Source: Streptomyces zingiberis
GTDB taxonomy: Bacteria; Actinomycetota; Actinomycetes; Streptomycetales; Streptomycetaceae
DNA length: 64,000 nt
Assembly: GCF_012034935.1 (NCBI RefSeq)
Contig: NZ_JAATEN010000006.1
Span: forward strand, 62,001 to 126,000
Direction: 5' to 3'
The position numbers and the translations under genes were made by a program. The notes under the pieces were generated by a model that searched no databases, was not told the DNA's origin, and saw only the letters and a program-made list of their open reading frames with translations. The first letter of the stretch is position 1. Each line of letters opens with the position of its first letter. Below, one piece after another: positions 56,986-64,000 of the stretch.

Positions 56986-59900
56986 GTGGTGCGTTCCGGA
57001 GACGAAGACGGGGACCGTGAGCCGCCGGTGACGACCGGGGCGGAGGTGTTCGCCGCGGACCCCGAGATCGGCCCGGACCTGGCCCGGGTCGACTGGGCGG
57101 CCACCCCCCTCGGAGTGCCCGAGGAGTGGCCGCAGAGTCTCCAGACGGCCGTGAGCATCCTGCTGTCCTCCCGGTTCTCCATGTGGATGGCGTGGGGACC
57201 CGATCTCACCTTCTTCTGCAACGCCGCCTACCGCCGGGACACTCTGGGCGGGAAGTACCCCTGGGCGCTGGGCCGCCCGGCGAGCGAGGTGTGGGCGGAG
57301 ATCTGGGAGGACATCGGCCCCCGGATCTCCGCCGTGCTGGAGACCGCCCAGGCCACCTGGGACGAGGCGCTGCTGCTGTTCCTGGAGCGCTCCGGTTACC
57401 CGGAGGAGTCGTACCACACCTTCTCCTACAGCCCGCTGCGGGACGACGCCGGAGCGGTGGTCGGCATGTTGTGCGTGGTGAGCGAGGAGACCGAACGGGT
57501 CATCGGGCAGCGGCGGATGGCCACCCTGCGGGACCTCGGCTCCGACCCGAGCGTGGTCCGCACCGAGCGGGAGATCCTGGACTTCACCGGCCGGCAGCTC
57601 GACCGCAACCGCGAGGACCTGCCGTTCACGTTGACGTATCTGCTCGACGAGGACGGCTCGGCCCGGCTGGCCGGGGCGACGGGCATCGGGCGCGACCATC
57701 CGGCGGCGCCGCCCGTGCTGCGCGTGGACGGGGCGGACGGCACGCCCGGGGAGGCGGCAGGCGGGACGGGTGCGCGCGATACAGGCGGTACGGGCGGTGA
57801 GCGCCCCGGCGGCCCCGGTGACACCGGCGCCCTCTGGCCCGTCGCGGCGCTCTCCCGCGGCGAGGAGGCCCTGATCCCGCTGGAGGGCCCGCCGTTCACG
57901 GACCTGCCCTCCGGCGCCTGGCCGGAGCCGCCCACGCAGGCGCTGGCCGTGCCGCTACTCCAGCAGGGCGGCGCCCCGTACGGCTTCCTGGTGACCGGGC
58001 TGAACCGGTACCGGCCGCTGGACGACGGCTACCGCGGGTTCGTCGAGCTGGCGGCGGGCCACATCGCGGCCGGTGTGGCCAGCGCCCGCAGCTACGAGAC
58101 CCAGCAGCGCCGGGCGGAGGAGCTGGCGGAGCTGGACCGCGCGAAGACCGCCTTCTTCTCCAACATCAGCCATGAGTTCCGCACCCCCCTGACCCTGATC
58201 ATGGGGCCGGTGGAGGAGCTGCGCACCCGTTTCGCCGACAGCGATCCGCAGGCGCGGCAGGAGCTCGACGTCATCCACCGCAACGGGCTGCGGCTGAGCA
58301 AGCTCGTCAACACCCTGCTGGACTTCTCCCGGATCGAGGCCGGCCGGATGCGGGCCACGTACCGGCCCGTCGACCTGTCCGTCGTCACCGCCGAGCTGGC
58401 GAGCGTCTTCCGCTCGGCCGTCGAGAAGGCCGGGCTGGGCTTCCACGTCGACTGCCGCCCACTCGCCGGGCCGGTCTTCATCGACCGCGACATGTGGGAG
58501 AAGGTGATCCTCAATCTGCTCAGCAACGCGCTGAAGTTCACCTTCACCGGCTCGGTCCGGGTCACCGCGGCCGACGACGGGACGCACGCGGTGGTCACCG
58601 TCGCCGACACCGGGATCGGTGTCCCGGCCCACGAGATGGACCGGCTGTTCGAGCGGTTCCACCGCATCGAGAACGCCCGCTCCCGCTCCAACGAGGGCAG
58701 CGGTATCGGCCTGGCCCTCGTCCAGGAGCTGATCGGGCTACACGGCGGCACCATCACCGCGCAGAGCACCGAGGGCGCCGGCACCACGTTCACCATCCGC
58801 CTGCCCTACGGCACCGCGCATCTGGACCCGGAGACGATCGCGCCGGACGCCGAGCCGCGCCCCACCTCCCTCGCGGCCGCCCCGTATGTGCAGGAGGCGC
58901 TGCGCTGGCTGCCGGCCGGCTCCTCCGGCGCCGAGCCCGCCGGCCCCGGCGATCCGGCCACCCCCGGCGATCCGGCCACCGTCCCGGCGCCGGCCACCAC
59001 GGCCCGGGTGCTGGTCGCCGACGACAACGCCGACATGCGGGAGTACCTCACCCGGCTGCTGGCCGGCGCCGGGTACCGCGTAGACGCCACCGCCGACGGC
59101 CGGGAGGCCCTGGAAGCCGTCCGCCGGGACGCCCCTGACCTGGTCATCAGCGATGTGATGATGCCCGGCATGGACGGCCTGGAGCTCGTCGCCGCGTTGC
59201 GCGGGGAGACCCGCACGGCGTCGGTGCCCGTGCTGCTGCTCTCCGCGCGCGCCGGGCAGGAGGCCTCCATCGAGGGGTTGCAGGCCGGGGCGGACGACTA
59301 CCTCGTCAAGCCGTTCGCCGCCGCCGAACTCCTCGCCCGCGTCCGGGCGAACGTCGAGCTGGCGCGGTTGCGCGGCCACCACGCGCGCTGGCGCACCGCG
59401 CTGGTGGACTCCTTGCAGGAGGCGTTCTTCGTCTGCGACGAGGACGGCGCCGTCATCGAGATCAACGCCGCGTTCACCGACATCCTCGGCTACGGCCCGG
59501 AGAACCTGCCCTACCCGGCAATCCACCCCTGGTGGCCGGACGCCGCCACCGACCCCGAGGCGCACCAGCTCGTCGAGGACGCCTTCGCGCTCCTGCTCGA
59601 GAGCAACCAGGGCACCTACACCATCCCCGTCGACCACCGTGACGGGCACCGGCTGTGGGTGACGGCCACGTTCGCCCAGGCGCAGGATCCCGACAGCGAG
59701 CGCAGCGTCACGGTGGGCACCTTCCGGGACGTCACCGCCGAGCACTACGCCATCCAGCGCGAGAGCGCCCTCGCCTCCCTCAGCACCCGCCTCTCCCGGG
59801 CCACCAGCCTCACCGAGGCCCTGGGCGGCGCCCTGGCCGAGTTCCAGGAGCTGTGGCGGGCGCGGTGCGTGCTGGCCGCCGTCTTCGAACAGGGCGAGGA

Positions 59901-61257
59901 GCCCTTCCTGGCCGCCACCGACACCACCGCCTGGCAGGACCTGCCCGCGGAACGCCGCCGCGTGATCGCCGACGTGCGCCGGCAGCCGCTGCTCGCGCCG
60001 GTGGTCGTCGAGCACACCGGCGCGGGCATCCTGCTGGAGCACCCCGAGGGGCCCATGGTCGTGTGGATCGACCTCGGCGAGAACCGGCCCTTCACCGAGG
60101 AGGACCAGCTTCTGCTCTCCCTGCTCGCCGGTCACCTCGCGCAGGCCCTGACCCGCGCGCACCAGATCGACCAGCAGCGCGAGACGGCCATCGCCCTGCA
60201 ACGCGCCATCCTCGGCCCCTCCCACCTGCCCGACGGATTCGCCGTCCGCTACGAGCCGGCCACCCAGCCGCTGGAGGTCGGCGGCGACTGGTACGACACC
60301 GTCCCGCTGCCGGACGGGCGGATCGGCATCGTCGTCGGTGACTGCGTGGGCCGCGGCCTGGAGGCCGCCACCGTCATGGGTCAGCTCCGCAGCGCCTGCC
60401 GCGCCCTGCTGCTCCAGGACGCCAGCCCCTCCCGCACCCTGATGGCCCTGGACCACTTCGCCGCAGGCGTCCCCGGCGCCATGTGCACCACCGTCTTCTG
60501 CGGCGTCCTCGACCCGGGGACGGGGCAGCTCACCTACTCCAGCGCCGGTCACCCGCCCGGCATCCTCACCCACCCCGACGGCACCACCCTGCTGCTGGAG
60601 GACGGGCGCTCCCTGCCGCTGGCGGTCCGCCCCGGCCGGGACCGCCCCGACGGGCAGTGCGCCATGTCCGCCCGCTCCACGCTGCTGCTCTACACCGACG
60701 GGCTCGTCGAACGCCGGCGCCGCCCGCTGAGCGCGGGTATCGACCAGGCCGGGGCCGCCATCCAGGCCGGCCGCCACTCCGCCGTGGACGACCTCGCGAC
60801 CCAGGTCATGAGCCGGCTCGCCCCGGCCGAGGGCTACGACGACGACGTCGCCCTGCTGCTCTACCGCCACCCGGCCCCGCTGGAGATGGCCTTCCCGGCC
60901 GAGTCCTCCCAGCTCGCGCCGGTCCGCAAGGCACTGCGCGGCTGGCTCGACCAGTGCGAGCTGCCCCCGCGCACGGTTCAGAACGTCCTGGTCGCCGCCG
61001 GCGAGGCCTGCGCCAACGCGATCGAGCACGGCCATCGCAGTACCCCCGGGGACACGGTGCGCATCCGCGTCGAGGCCTTCGTCGACGACCTGCGCCTGAC
61101 CGTCACCGACACCGGGCGGTGGAAGGCCCCGCAGCCCGAGCTCAACACCCACCGGGGCCGCGGCATCGCCCTGATGCGTGCCCTGATGCAGCAGGTCACC
61201 ATCACCCAGGGCGCCGCCGGCACCACCGTCGACATGCACACGAGGATCGCTTCATGA
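56986..61257 (+). CDS. Giant hybrid sensor: PAS-GAF-histidine kinase-receiver-PAS-GAF-PP2C-ATPase
   Basis: 1,423 residues from GTG 56986 (GAGAGG upstream; GTG 56989 also possible). Domains in order: PAS-like (36-180), GAF-like (185-375), HisKA with His396 in ISHEFRTPL (386-452), HATPase ([22 protein letters not shown]; 499-609), receiver with Asp723 in [12 protein letters not shown] (672-799), PAS (802-919), GAF-like (929-1062), PP2C/SpoIIE phosphatase with VGGDWYD (Asp1101) and GHPPG (1082-1296), and an RsbW-like ATPase ([13 protein letters not shown]; 1302-1420). No membrane helix, so it is cytoplasmic. Phosphorelay and partner switching are joined in one chain. Its stop overlaps a STAS gene start (ATGA). 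An Ala/Pro-rich linker follows the first kinase. Confidence 0.93.
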   Translation: MVRSGDEDGDREPPVTTGAEVFAADPEIGPDLARVDWAATPLGVPEEWPQSLQTAVSILLSSRFSMWMAWGPDLTFFCNAAYRRDTLGGKYPWALGRPASEVWAEIWEDIGPRISAVLETAQATWDEALLLFLERSGYPEESYHTFSYSPLRDDAGAVVGMLCVVSEETERVIGQRRMATLRDLGSDPSVVRTEREILDFTGRQLDRNREDLPFTLTYLLDEDGSARLAGATGIGRDHPAAPPVLRVDGADGTPGEAAGGTGARDTGGTGGERPGGPGDTGALWPVAALSRGEEALIPLEGPPFTDLPSGAWPEPPTQALAVPLLQQGGAPYGFLVTGLNRYRPLDDGYRGFVELAAGHIAAGVASARSYETQQRRAEELAELDRAKTAFFSNISHEFRTPLTLIMGPVEELRTRFADSDPQARQELDVIHRNGLRLSKLVNTLLDFSRIEAGRMRATYRPVDLSVVTAELASVFRSAVEKAGLGFHVDCRPLAGPVFIDRDMWEKVILNLLSNALKFTFTGSVRVTAADDGTHAVVTVADTGIGVPAHEMDRLFERFHRIENARSRSNEGSGIGLALVQELIGLHGGTITAQSTEGAGTTFTIRLPYGTAHLDPETIAPDAEPRPTSLAAAPYVQEALRWLPAGSSGAEPAGPGDPATPGDPATVPAPATTARVLVADDNADMREYLTRLLAGAGYRVDATADGREALEAVRRDAPDLVISDVMMPGMDGLELVAALRGETRTASVPVLLLSARAGQEASIEGLQAGADDYLVKPFAAAELLARVRANVELARLRGHHARWRTALVDSLQEAFFVCDEDGAVIEINAAFTDILGYGPENLPYPAIHPWWPDAATDPEAHQLVEDAFALLLESNQGTYTIPVDHRDGHRLWVTATFAQAQDPDSERSVTVGTFRDVTAEHYAIQRESALASLSTRLSRATSLTEALGGALAEFQELWRARCVLAAVFEQGEEPFLAATDTTAWQDLPAERRRVIADVRRQPLLAPVVVEHTGAGILLEHPEGPMVVWIDLGENRPFTEEDQLLLSLLAGHLAQALTRAHQIDQQRETAIALQRAILGPSHLPDGFAVRYEPATQPLEVGGDWYDTVPLPDGRIGIVVGDCVGRGLEAATVMGQLRSACRALLLQDASPSRTLMALDHFAAGVPGAMCTTVFCGVLDPGTGQLTYSSAGHPPGILTHPDGTTLLLEDGRSLPLAVRPGRDRPDGQCAMSARSTLLLYTDGLVERRRRPLSAGIDQAGAAIQAGRHSAVDDLATQVMSRLAPAEGYDDDVALLLYRHPAPLEMAFPAESSQLAPVRKALRGWLDQCELPPRTVQNVLVAAGEACANAIEHGHRSTPGDTVRIRVEAFVDDLRLTVTDTGRWKAPQPELNTHRGRGIALMRALMQQVTITQGAAGTTVDMHTRIAS

Positions 61258-61568
61258 CCACGCAGCTCACTCTCATCCCCGGGCAGCGCCCCGACGGCAC
61301 CCGCAAGCTGTCGGTCGCGGGCGAGATCGACATGAGCAACACGGGGCTGCTCGCCGAGGCGCTGGACGCCACCTCCGGCCCGCTCGTCCTCGATCTGTCG
61401 GGTGTGGAGTACCTCGACAGCGCCGGGCTCAGTGTGCTCTTCGCCCACGCCGAGCGGCTGGAACTCATCGCCACCCCGCTGCTCGGGCCCGTCCTGACCA
61501 TCTCCGGGCTCGCCGAACTGACCACCGTGCACGGGCTCGACGGGGCCGACGGGGTGGCCGGGGTCTGA
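61254..61568 (+). CDS. STAS-domain anti-anti-sigma factor coupled to the giant sensor
   Basis: 104 residues: LSVAGEIDMSNTGLLAEAL, LDLSGVEYLDSAGLSVLFAH with the DSAG serine. It overlaps the sensor gene by 4 bp, so the pair is made in step. It is the natural substrate of the sensor's PP2C and kinase-like ATPase domains. The gap after it (61569-61796) is GGACGGGGCGGGCC-type low-complexity sequence with no gene. Confidence 0.93.
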   Translation: MTTQLTLIPGQRPDGTRKLSVAGEIDMSNTGLLAEALDATSGPLVLDLSGVEYLDSAGLSVLFAHAERLELIATPLLGPVLTISGLAELTTVHGLDGADGVAGV

Positions 61569-61796
61569 GCCGGACGGGGCGGGCCGGACGGGGCGGGCCG
61601 GGAGGCGGAGGGGCCGGGCCGGGCGGGCCGGAAGCCGGAAGGAGCCGGGCCGGGAGCCGGGCAAACGGGGGAGCCGGGCGGGCGGAGCGGACGGGCCGCC
61701 CGCCGGCCCCGCCGGCGCGGACCCCCGTCCCGCGCCGGCGCGGACCCCGTCCCCCCGCCGGCGGTCCCTCCGTCCCGCGCCGGGCGCCGGGGGCCG

Positions 61797-62393
61797 TCAC
61801 CCCTCCGTGGCCGCCGGACGGTAGGTGCAGAGCTGGACGCCGGTGGGCGTGGTGGCCGAGGACACCAGTTCCAGCGCGCGGAGCCCGCCGCCGGCGGGGA
61901 AGATCGACTTCCCGCCGCCGAGCAGCACCGGCATGACCATGAGCCGGAGTTCGTCCACCAGCCCCTCCGCCAGCAGGGTGCGCACGAGCGTCGCGCTGCC
62001 CATGACGAGGAGGTGCCCCCCGTCCGCGGCCCGGAGCTCCCGGATGCGGGCGACGGCCTGGTCGCCGGGGATGTGCTCGCTGTTCCAGCGCAGGTCGCCC
62101 TCGCCGAGCGTGCCGGAGACGACGTACTTGCGGATCTCGTTCATGCGGTCGGAGAAGGGGTCGCCGGACCGCTCCGGCCAGGCGTCCGCCATCGTGCTCC
62201 AGGTGCGGCGGCCGAAGAGCAGCCCCTCGGCCCCGGACAGGCCCTCGTCCACGTAACCCCCCAGCACCTCGGGCTCGAAGAAGGGGTGGGTCCAGCCGCC
62301 GTGCGCGAACCCGCCCTCGGTGTCCTCCTCCGGCCCGCCCGGGGCCTGCACGACGCCGTCCAGGCTGATGAACTCGCTGACCACCATGCGCAC
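61797..62393 (-). CDS. Dihydrofolate-reductase/RibD-C-like reductase
   Basis: 198 residues: VVSEFISLDGVVQAPGGPEE, LLFGRRTWSTMADAWP, LLVMGSATLVRTLLAEGLVD and ELRLMVMPVLLGGGKSIFP. This is the RibD C-terminal/DHFR-like family common as single copies in actinobacteria, NADPH-dependent with unknown substrates. GTG at 62393 follows GAGGAG; ATG two codons later is the alternative. Confidence 0.92.
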   Translation of the reverse strand: MRMVVSEFISLDGVVQAPGGPEEDTEGGFAHGGWTHPFFEPEVLGGYVDEGLSGAEGLLFGRRTWSTMADAWPERSGDPFSDRMNEIRKYVVSGTLGEGDLRWNSEHIPGDQAVARIRELRAADGGHLLVMGSATLVRTLLAEGLVDELRLMVMPVLLGGGKSIFPAGGGLRALELVSSATTPTGVQLCTYRPAATEG

Positions 62394-63031
62394 GGGGCTC
62401 ACTCCTCTTGTTCCGCTCCCGGTGTTACGGCAGTGCAGACGGCGGGCCGGCCCGGAACTCATCGCCCCGGCACCGGGGAGCTGTGTGATGTGGGACACAT
62501 TGGCATACCGGGCGGCGAGAGGCGCCGCGCTGCGCGCCGGCCTCCACACCCGATCAAGCGGAGCGGAGAAAGCGCTGACATCGGGCCGGCCTTCCGGCAG
62601 GCCGACGCCCCGGTGGACACCGCCACGGAGACGCACCTCGCGAACACCGCGGCGCCGGCACTCCGATCACCCGCCTGAACTGGGGGTACGGTGGATTCCG
62701 CGACCTCCCCGGACGCCGGGTCTTCCCGGATCCCGGTGAACGCCGACGGCACGCCCACCCCGAAATCCTCACCACCGTTCCGTGCCGGACCCGTTGACGA
62801 GAAAGCGCTTACCCTCTACTTTCCGTTCAGCGGCCCGCACCGTCCCTCTCGCCCCCGGCCCCCGCCGACGGCAGGACGCCCCGCCCCGGACCGCGCACGA
62901 CCGGCCCCCGCTTCCCCGCCCGGGGACGCGCCGGGCCGCGCACGCCCAGCTCACCGTTCAGCCCGCACGCGCGAAGGCTCCTCGCCGGGCGCGTGCGGAA
63001 CCAGCGGAATTCTCCCGAAAGGCACAGTGGC
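62394..63031. other. 638-bp divergent gap upstream of pectate lyase
   Basis: No gene. ATGTG-GGA-CACAT at 62488-62500 is a palindrome about 100 bp before the DHFR-like gene. GAGAAAGCGCTGAC at 62576-62589 and GAGAAAGCGCTTAC at 62799-62812 are near-identical, the latter within a promoter. Sequence from about 62830 to 63000 is Pro/Arg-type spacer, giving the pectate lyase mRNA a leader of about 200 nt if that promoter is used. Confidence 0.55.
62794..62822 (+). promoter_or_regulatory. Candidate pectate lyase promoter with operator in the spacer
   Basis: TTGACG (62794-62799) and TACTTT (62817-62822) are 17 bp apart. Between them lies GAAAGCGCTT, a palindromic box of the type bound by LacI-family sugar repressors in Streptomyces. 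A second copy sits 223 bp upstream. The layout predicts repression by steric block or looping. Confidence 0.55.
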
Positions 63032-63859
63032 ATGCGTCTTCGTCCCCCACTCTCGCGTCTCCGCCGGGCGGCTCTCGCCGGGCTCGGCGCCACCATCCTC
63101 GCCGCGTCCTCCGTCCTCGCGGGCGGCACGGCGGGCGCCGCCGGCACCGCCGGCACGTCGGCCGCCGCCGCGGCCTGGCCGAACCCGAGCAGCAGTGTGC
63201 CCGTCTCCTCCACGATCAGCGTCTCCGGCACCTACGACGGCAAGCTCCAGCGGTTCTACGGCAGCGGCAGCCTCGGCAGCGGCGGCCAGGACGAGGGCCA
63301 GAAGCCCCTGTTCAACCTCGCCGACGGCGCGACGCTGAAGAACGTCGTCCTCGGCGCCCCCGCCGCCGACGGCGTCCACTGCGCCGGGAGCTGCACGCTC
63401 CAGAACGTCTGGTGGGAGGACGTCGGTGAGGACGCCGCCACCTTCAAGGGCAAGTCGTCCTCCGCGCGTTACACCGTCAGCGGTGGTGGCGCGCGGAAGG
63501 CGTCCGACAAGGTGTTCCAGTTCAACGGCGCCGGCACGCTGACCGTGACCGGCTTCCAGGTCTCGGACTTCGGCAAGCTGGTGCGCTCCTGCGGCAACTG
63601 CTCCACGCAGTACAAGCGCTCGATCGTGGTGCAGAACACCGATGTCACGGCGCCCGGCAAGCAGATCGTCGGCATCAACCAGAACTACGGCGACACCGCG
63701 AGCCTCTCCGGCATCCGCGTCCACGGCGACAGCAGCAAGAAGATCAAGCCGTGCGTCCGCTACGAGGGCAACAGCTCCGGCAAGGAGCCGAAGGAACTCG
63801 GCAGCGGGTCCGACGGCACGTACTGCAAGTACAGCTCGTCGGACATCTCGTACAACTGA
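63032..63859 (+). CDS. Secreted pectate lyase, PL3-type
   Basis: 275 residues. The ATG at 63032 (AAAGG upstream) opens a signal peptide: RLRRAALAGLGATILAASSV then an Ala/Gly stretch ending about residue 45. The mature part is a small right-handed beta-helix with the PL3 hallmarks ADGATLKNVVLGAPAADGVH, CAGSCTLQNVWWEDVGEDA (calcium-binding acids), VFQFNGAGTLTVTGFQ and several Cys pairs. It cleaves polygalacturonate by beta-elimination outside the cell. No carbohydrate-binding module is present. Confidence 0.93.
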   Translation: MRLRPPLSRLRRAALAGLGATILAASSVLAGGTAGAAGTAGTSAAAAAWPNPSSSVPVSSTISVSGTYDGKLQRFYGSGSLGSGGQDEGQKPLFNLADGATLKNVVLGAPAADGVHCAGSCTLQNVWWEDVGEDAATFKGKSSSARYTVSGGGARKASDKVFQFNGAGTLTVTGFQVSDFGKLVRSCGNCSTQYKRSIVVQNTDVTAPGKQIVGINQNYGDTASLSGIRVHGDSSKKIKPCVRYEGNSSGKEPKELGSGSDGTYCKYSSSDISYN

Positions 63860-63873
63860 TCGGCGTACGAGCC

Positions 63874-63901
63874 GGTGCCCCCGCCGCCGGGCGGGGGCAC
63901 C
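63874..63901 (+). terminator. Terminator of the pectate lyase gene
   Basis: GGTGCCCCCGCC (63874-63885) and GGCGGGGGCACC (63890-63901) form a perfect 12-bp stem with a 4-nt loop, 15 bp past the stop codon. The remaining bases to 64000 show no gene. Confidence 0.8.
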
Positions 63902-64000
63902 ACCCCACTCGCTCCCCTCCCCCACCCCCGCCGCACCGGCTCCCCGCCGCGCGCACGGAAGTTCTCGGCGCGAGACCGGCGCCCCCACCGCGGGTGAACC

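Overview
The window is a piece of a very G+C-rich actinobacterial chromosome, almost certainly a Streptomyces. The evidence is strong G/C third-position bias, many GTG/TTG starts, and the core gene order atpIBEFHAGDC, prfA-prmC, rho, thrBC-hom, lysA, which to my knowledge is the Streptomyces arrangement. DasR-type boxes, DUF397/DUF5753 regulator pairs and a secreted chitinase and pectate lyase also fit.

Region 1 (1-30,842) is conserved core. A truncated NarL-type response regulator and a secreted GH18 chitinase with two DasR-like boxes face a long minus-strand series. Read 5' to 3' on that strand it holds a single-domain response regulator, an ArgS-like protein without a catalytic core (NrtL-like), lysA, hom-thrC, thrB, rho, a LytR-CpsA-Psr protein, rpmE, prfA, prmC, a Sua5/YrdC protein, a phosphatase-like protein whose nucleophilic Cys is Ser, a WecA/TagO-type transferase, the nine ATP synthase genes and a DUF2550 protein. 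The gaps carry tandem repeats of 8, 15, 20, 23, 24 and 65 bp and several strong hairpins.

Region 2 (30,843-about 44,800) is an integration hotspot at tRNA-Arg(CCG). The last 47 bp of the tRNA locus recur exactly at 40,753-40,799, bounding a roughly 9.9-kb element. Its integrase survives only as a C-terminal scrap fused to a start-less GntR gene, so the mobilisation core looks deleted. The cargo is a PstI/BsuBI-type restriction-modification pair in one operon with two paralogous membrane-anchored proteins, two small paralogous unknown proteins plus a 187-residue unknown, a divergent XRE-TPR regulator with a nested inverted repeat in front of it, and an APH-like kinase. Beyond the second repeat lie a NERD-domain protein and an 871-residue STAND ATPase (HEPN-like N-terminus, NB-ARC, TPR-like C-terminus), then a weak third match to the tRNA segment. 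I read this as a degraded, locked-in defence island and the most interesting part of the window.

Region 3 (44,917-47,290) is a whiJ-like regulatory set: an RsbW-like ATPase, an XRE/DUF5753 regulator and a DUF397 protein, followed by a small unknown.

Region 4 (47,498-56,007) looks like one catabolic locus. Minus strand: GntR/FCD regulator, flavin reductase, SnoaL-like protein, BCCT betaine-type transporter. Divergent plus strand: two DUF1185 proteins, alpha/beta hydrolase, aldehyde dehydrogenase, tautomerase, luciferase-like monooxygenase. Import of a zwitterionic compound, FMN-dependent cleavage and aldehyde oxidation is a coherent reading; the substrate is not determined.

Region 5 (56,207-64,000) holds a STAS protein, a 1,423-residue PAS-kinase-receiver-PAS-GAF-PP2C-ATPase protein overlapping a second STAS gene (a stress-type partner-switching module), a DHFR/RibD-like reductase, and a secreted PL3-type pectate lyase with a LacI-type operator-like box inside its candidate promoter.
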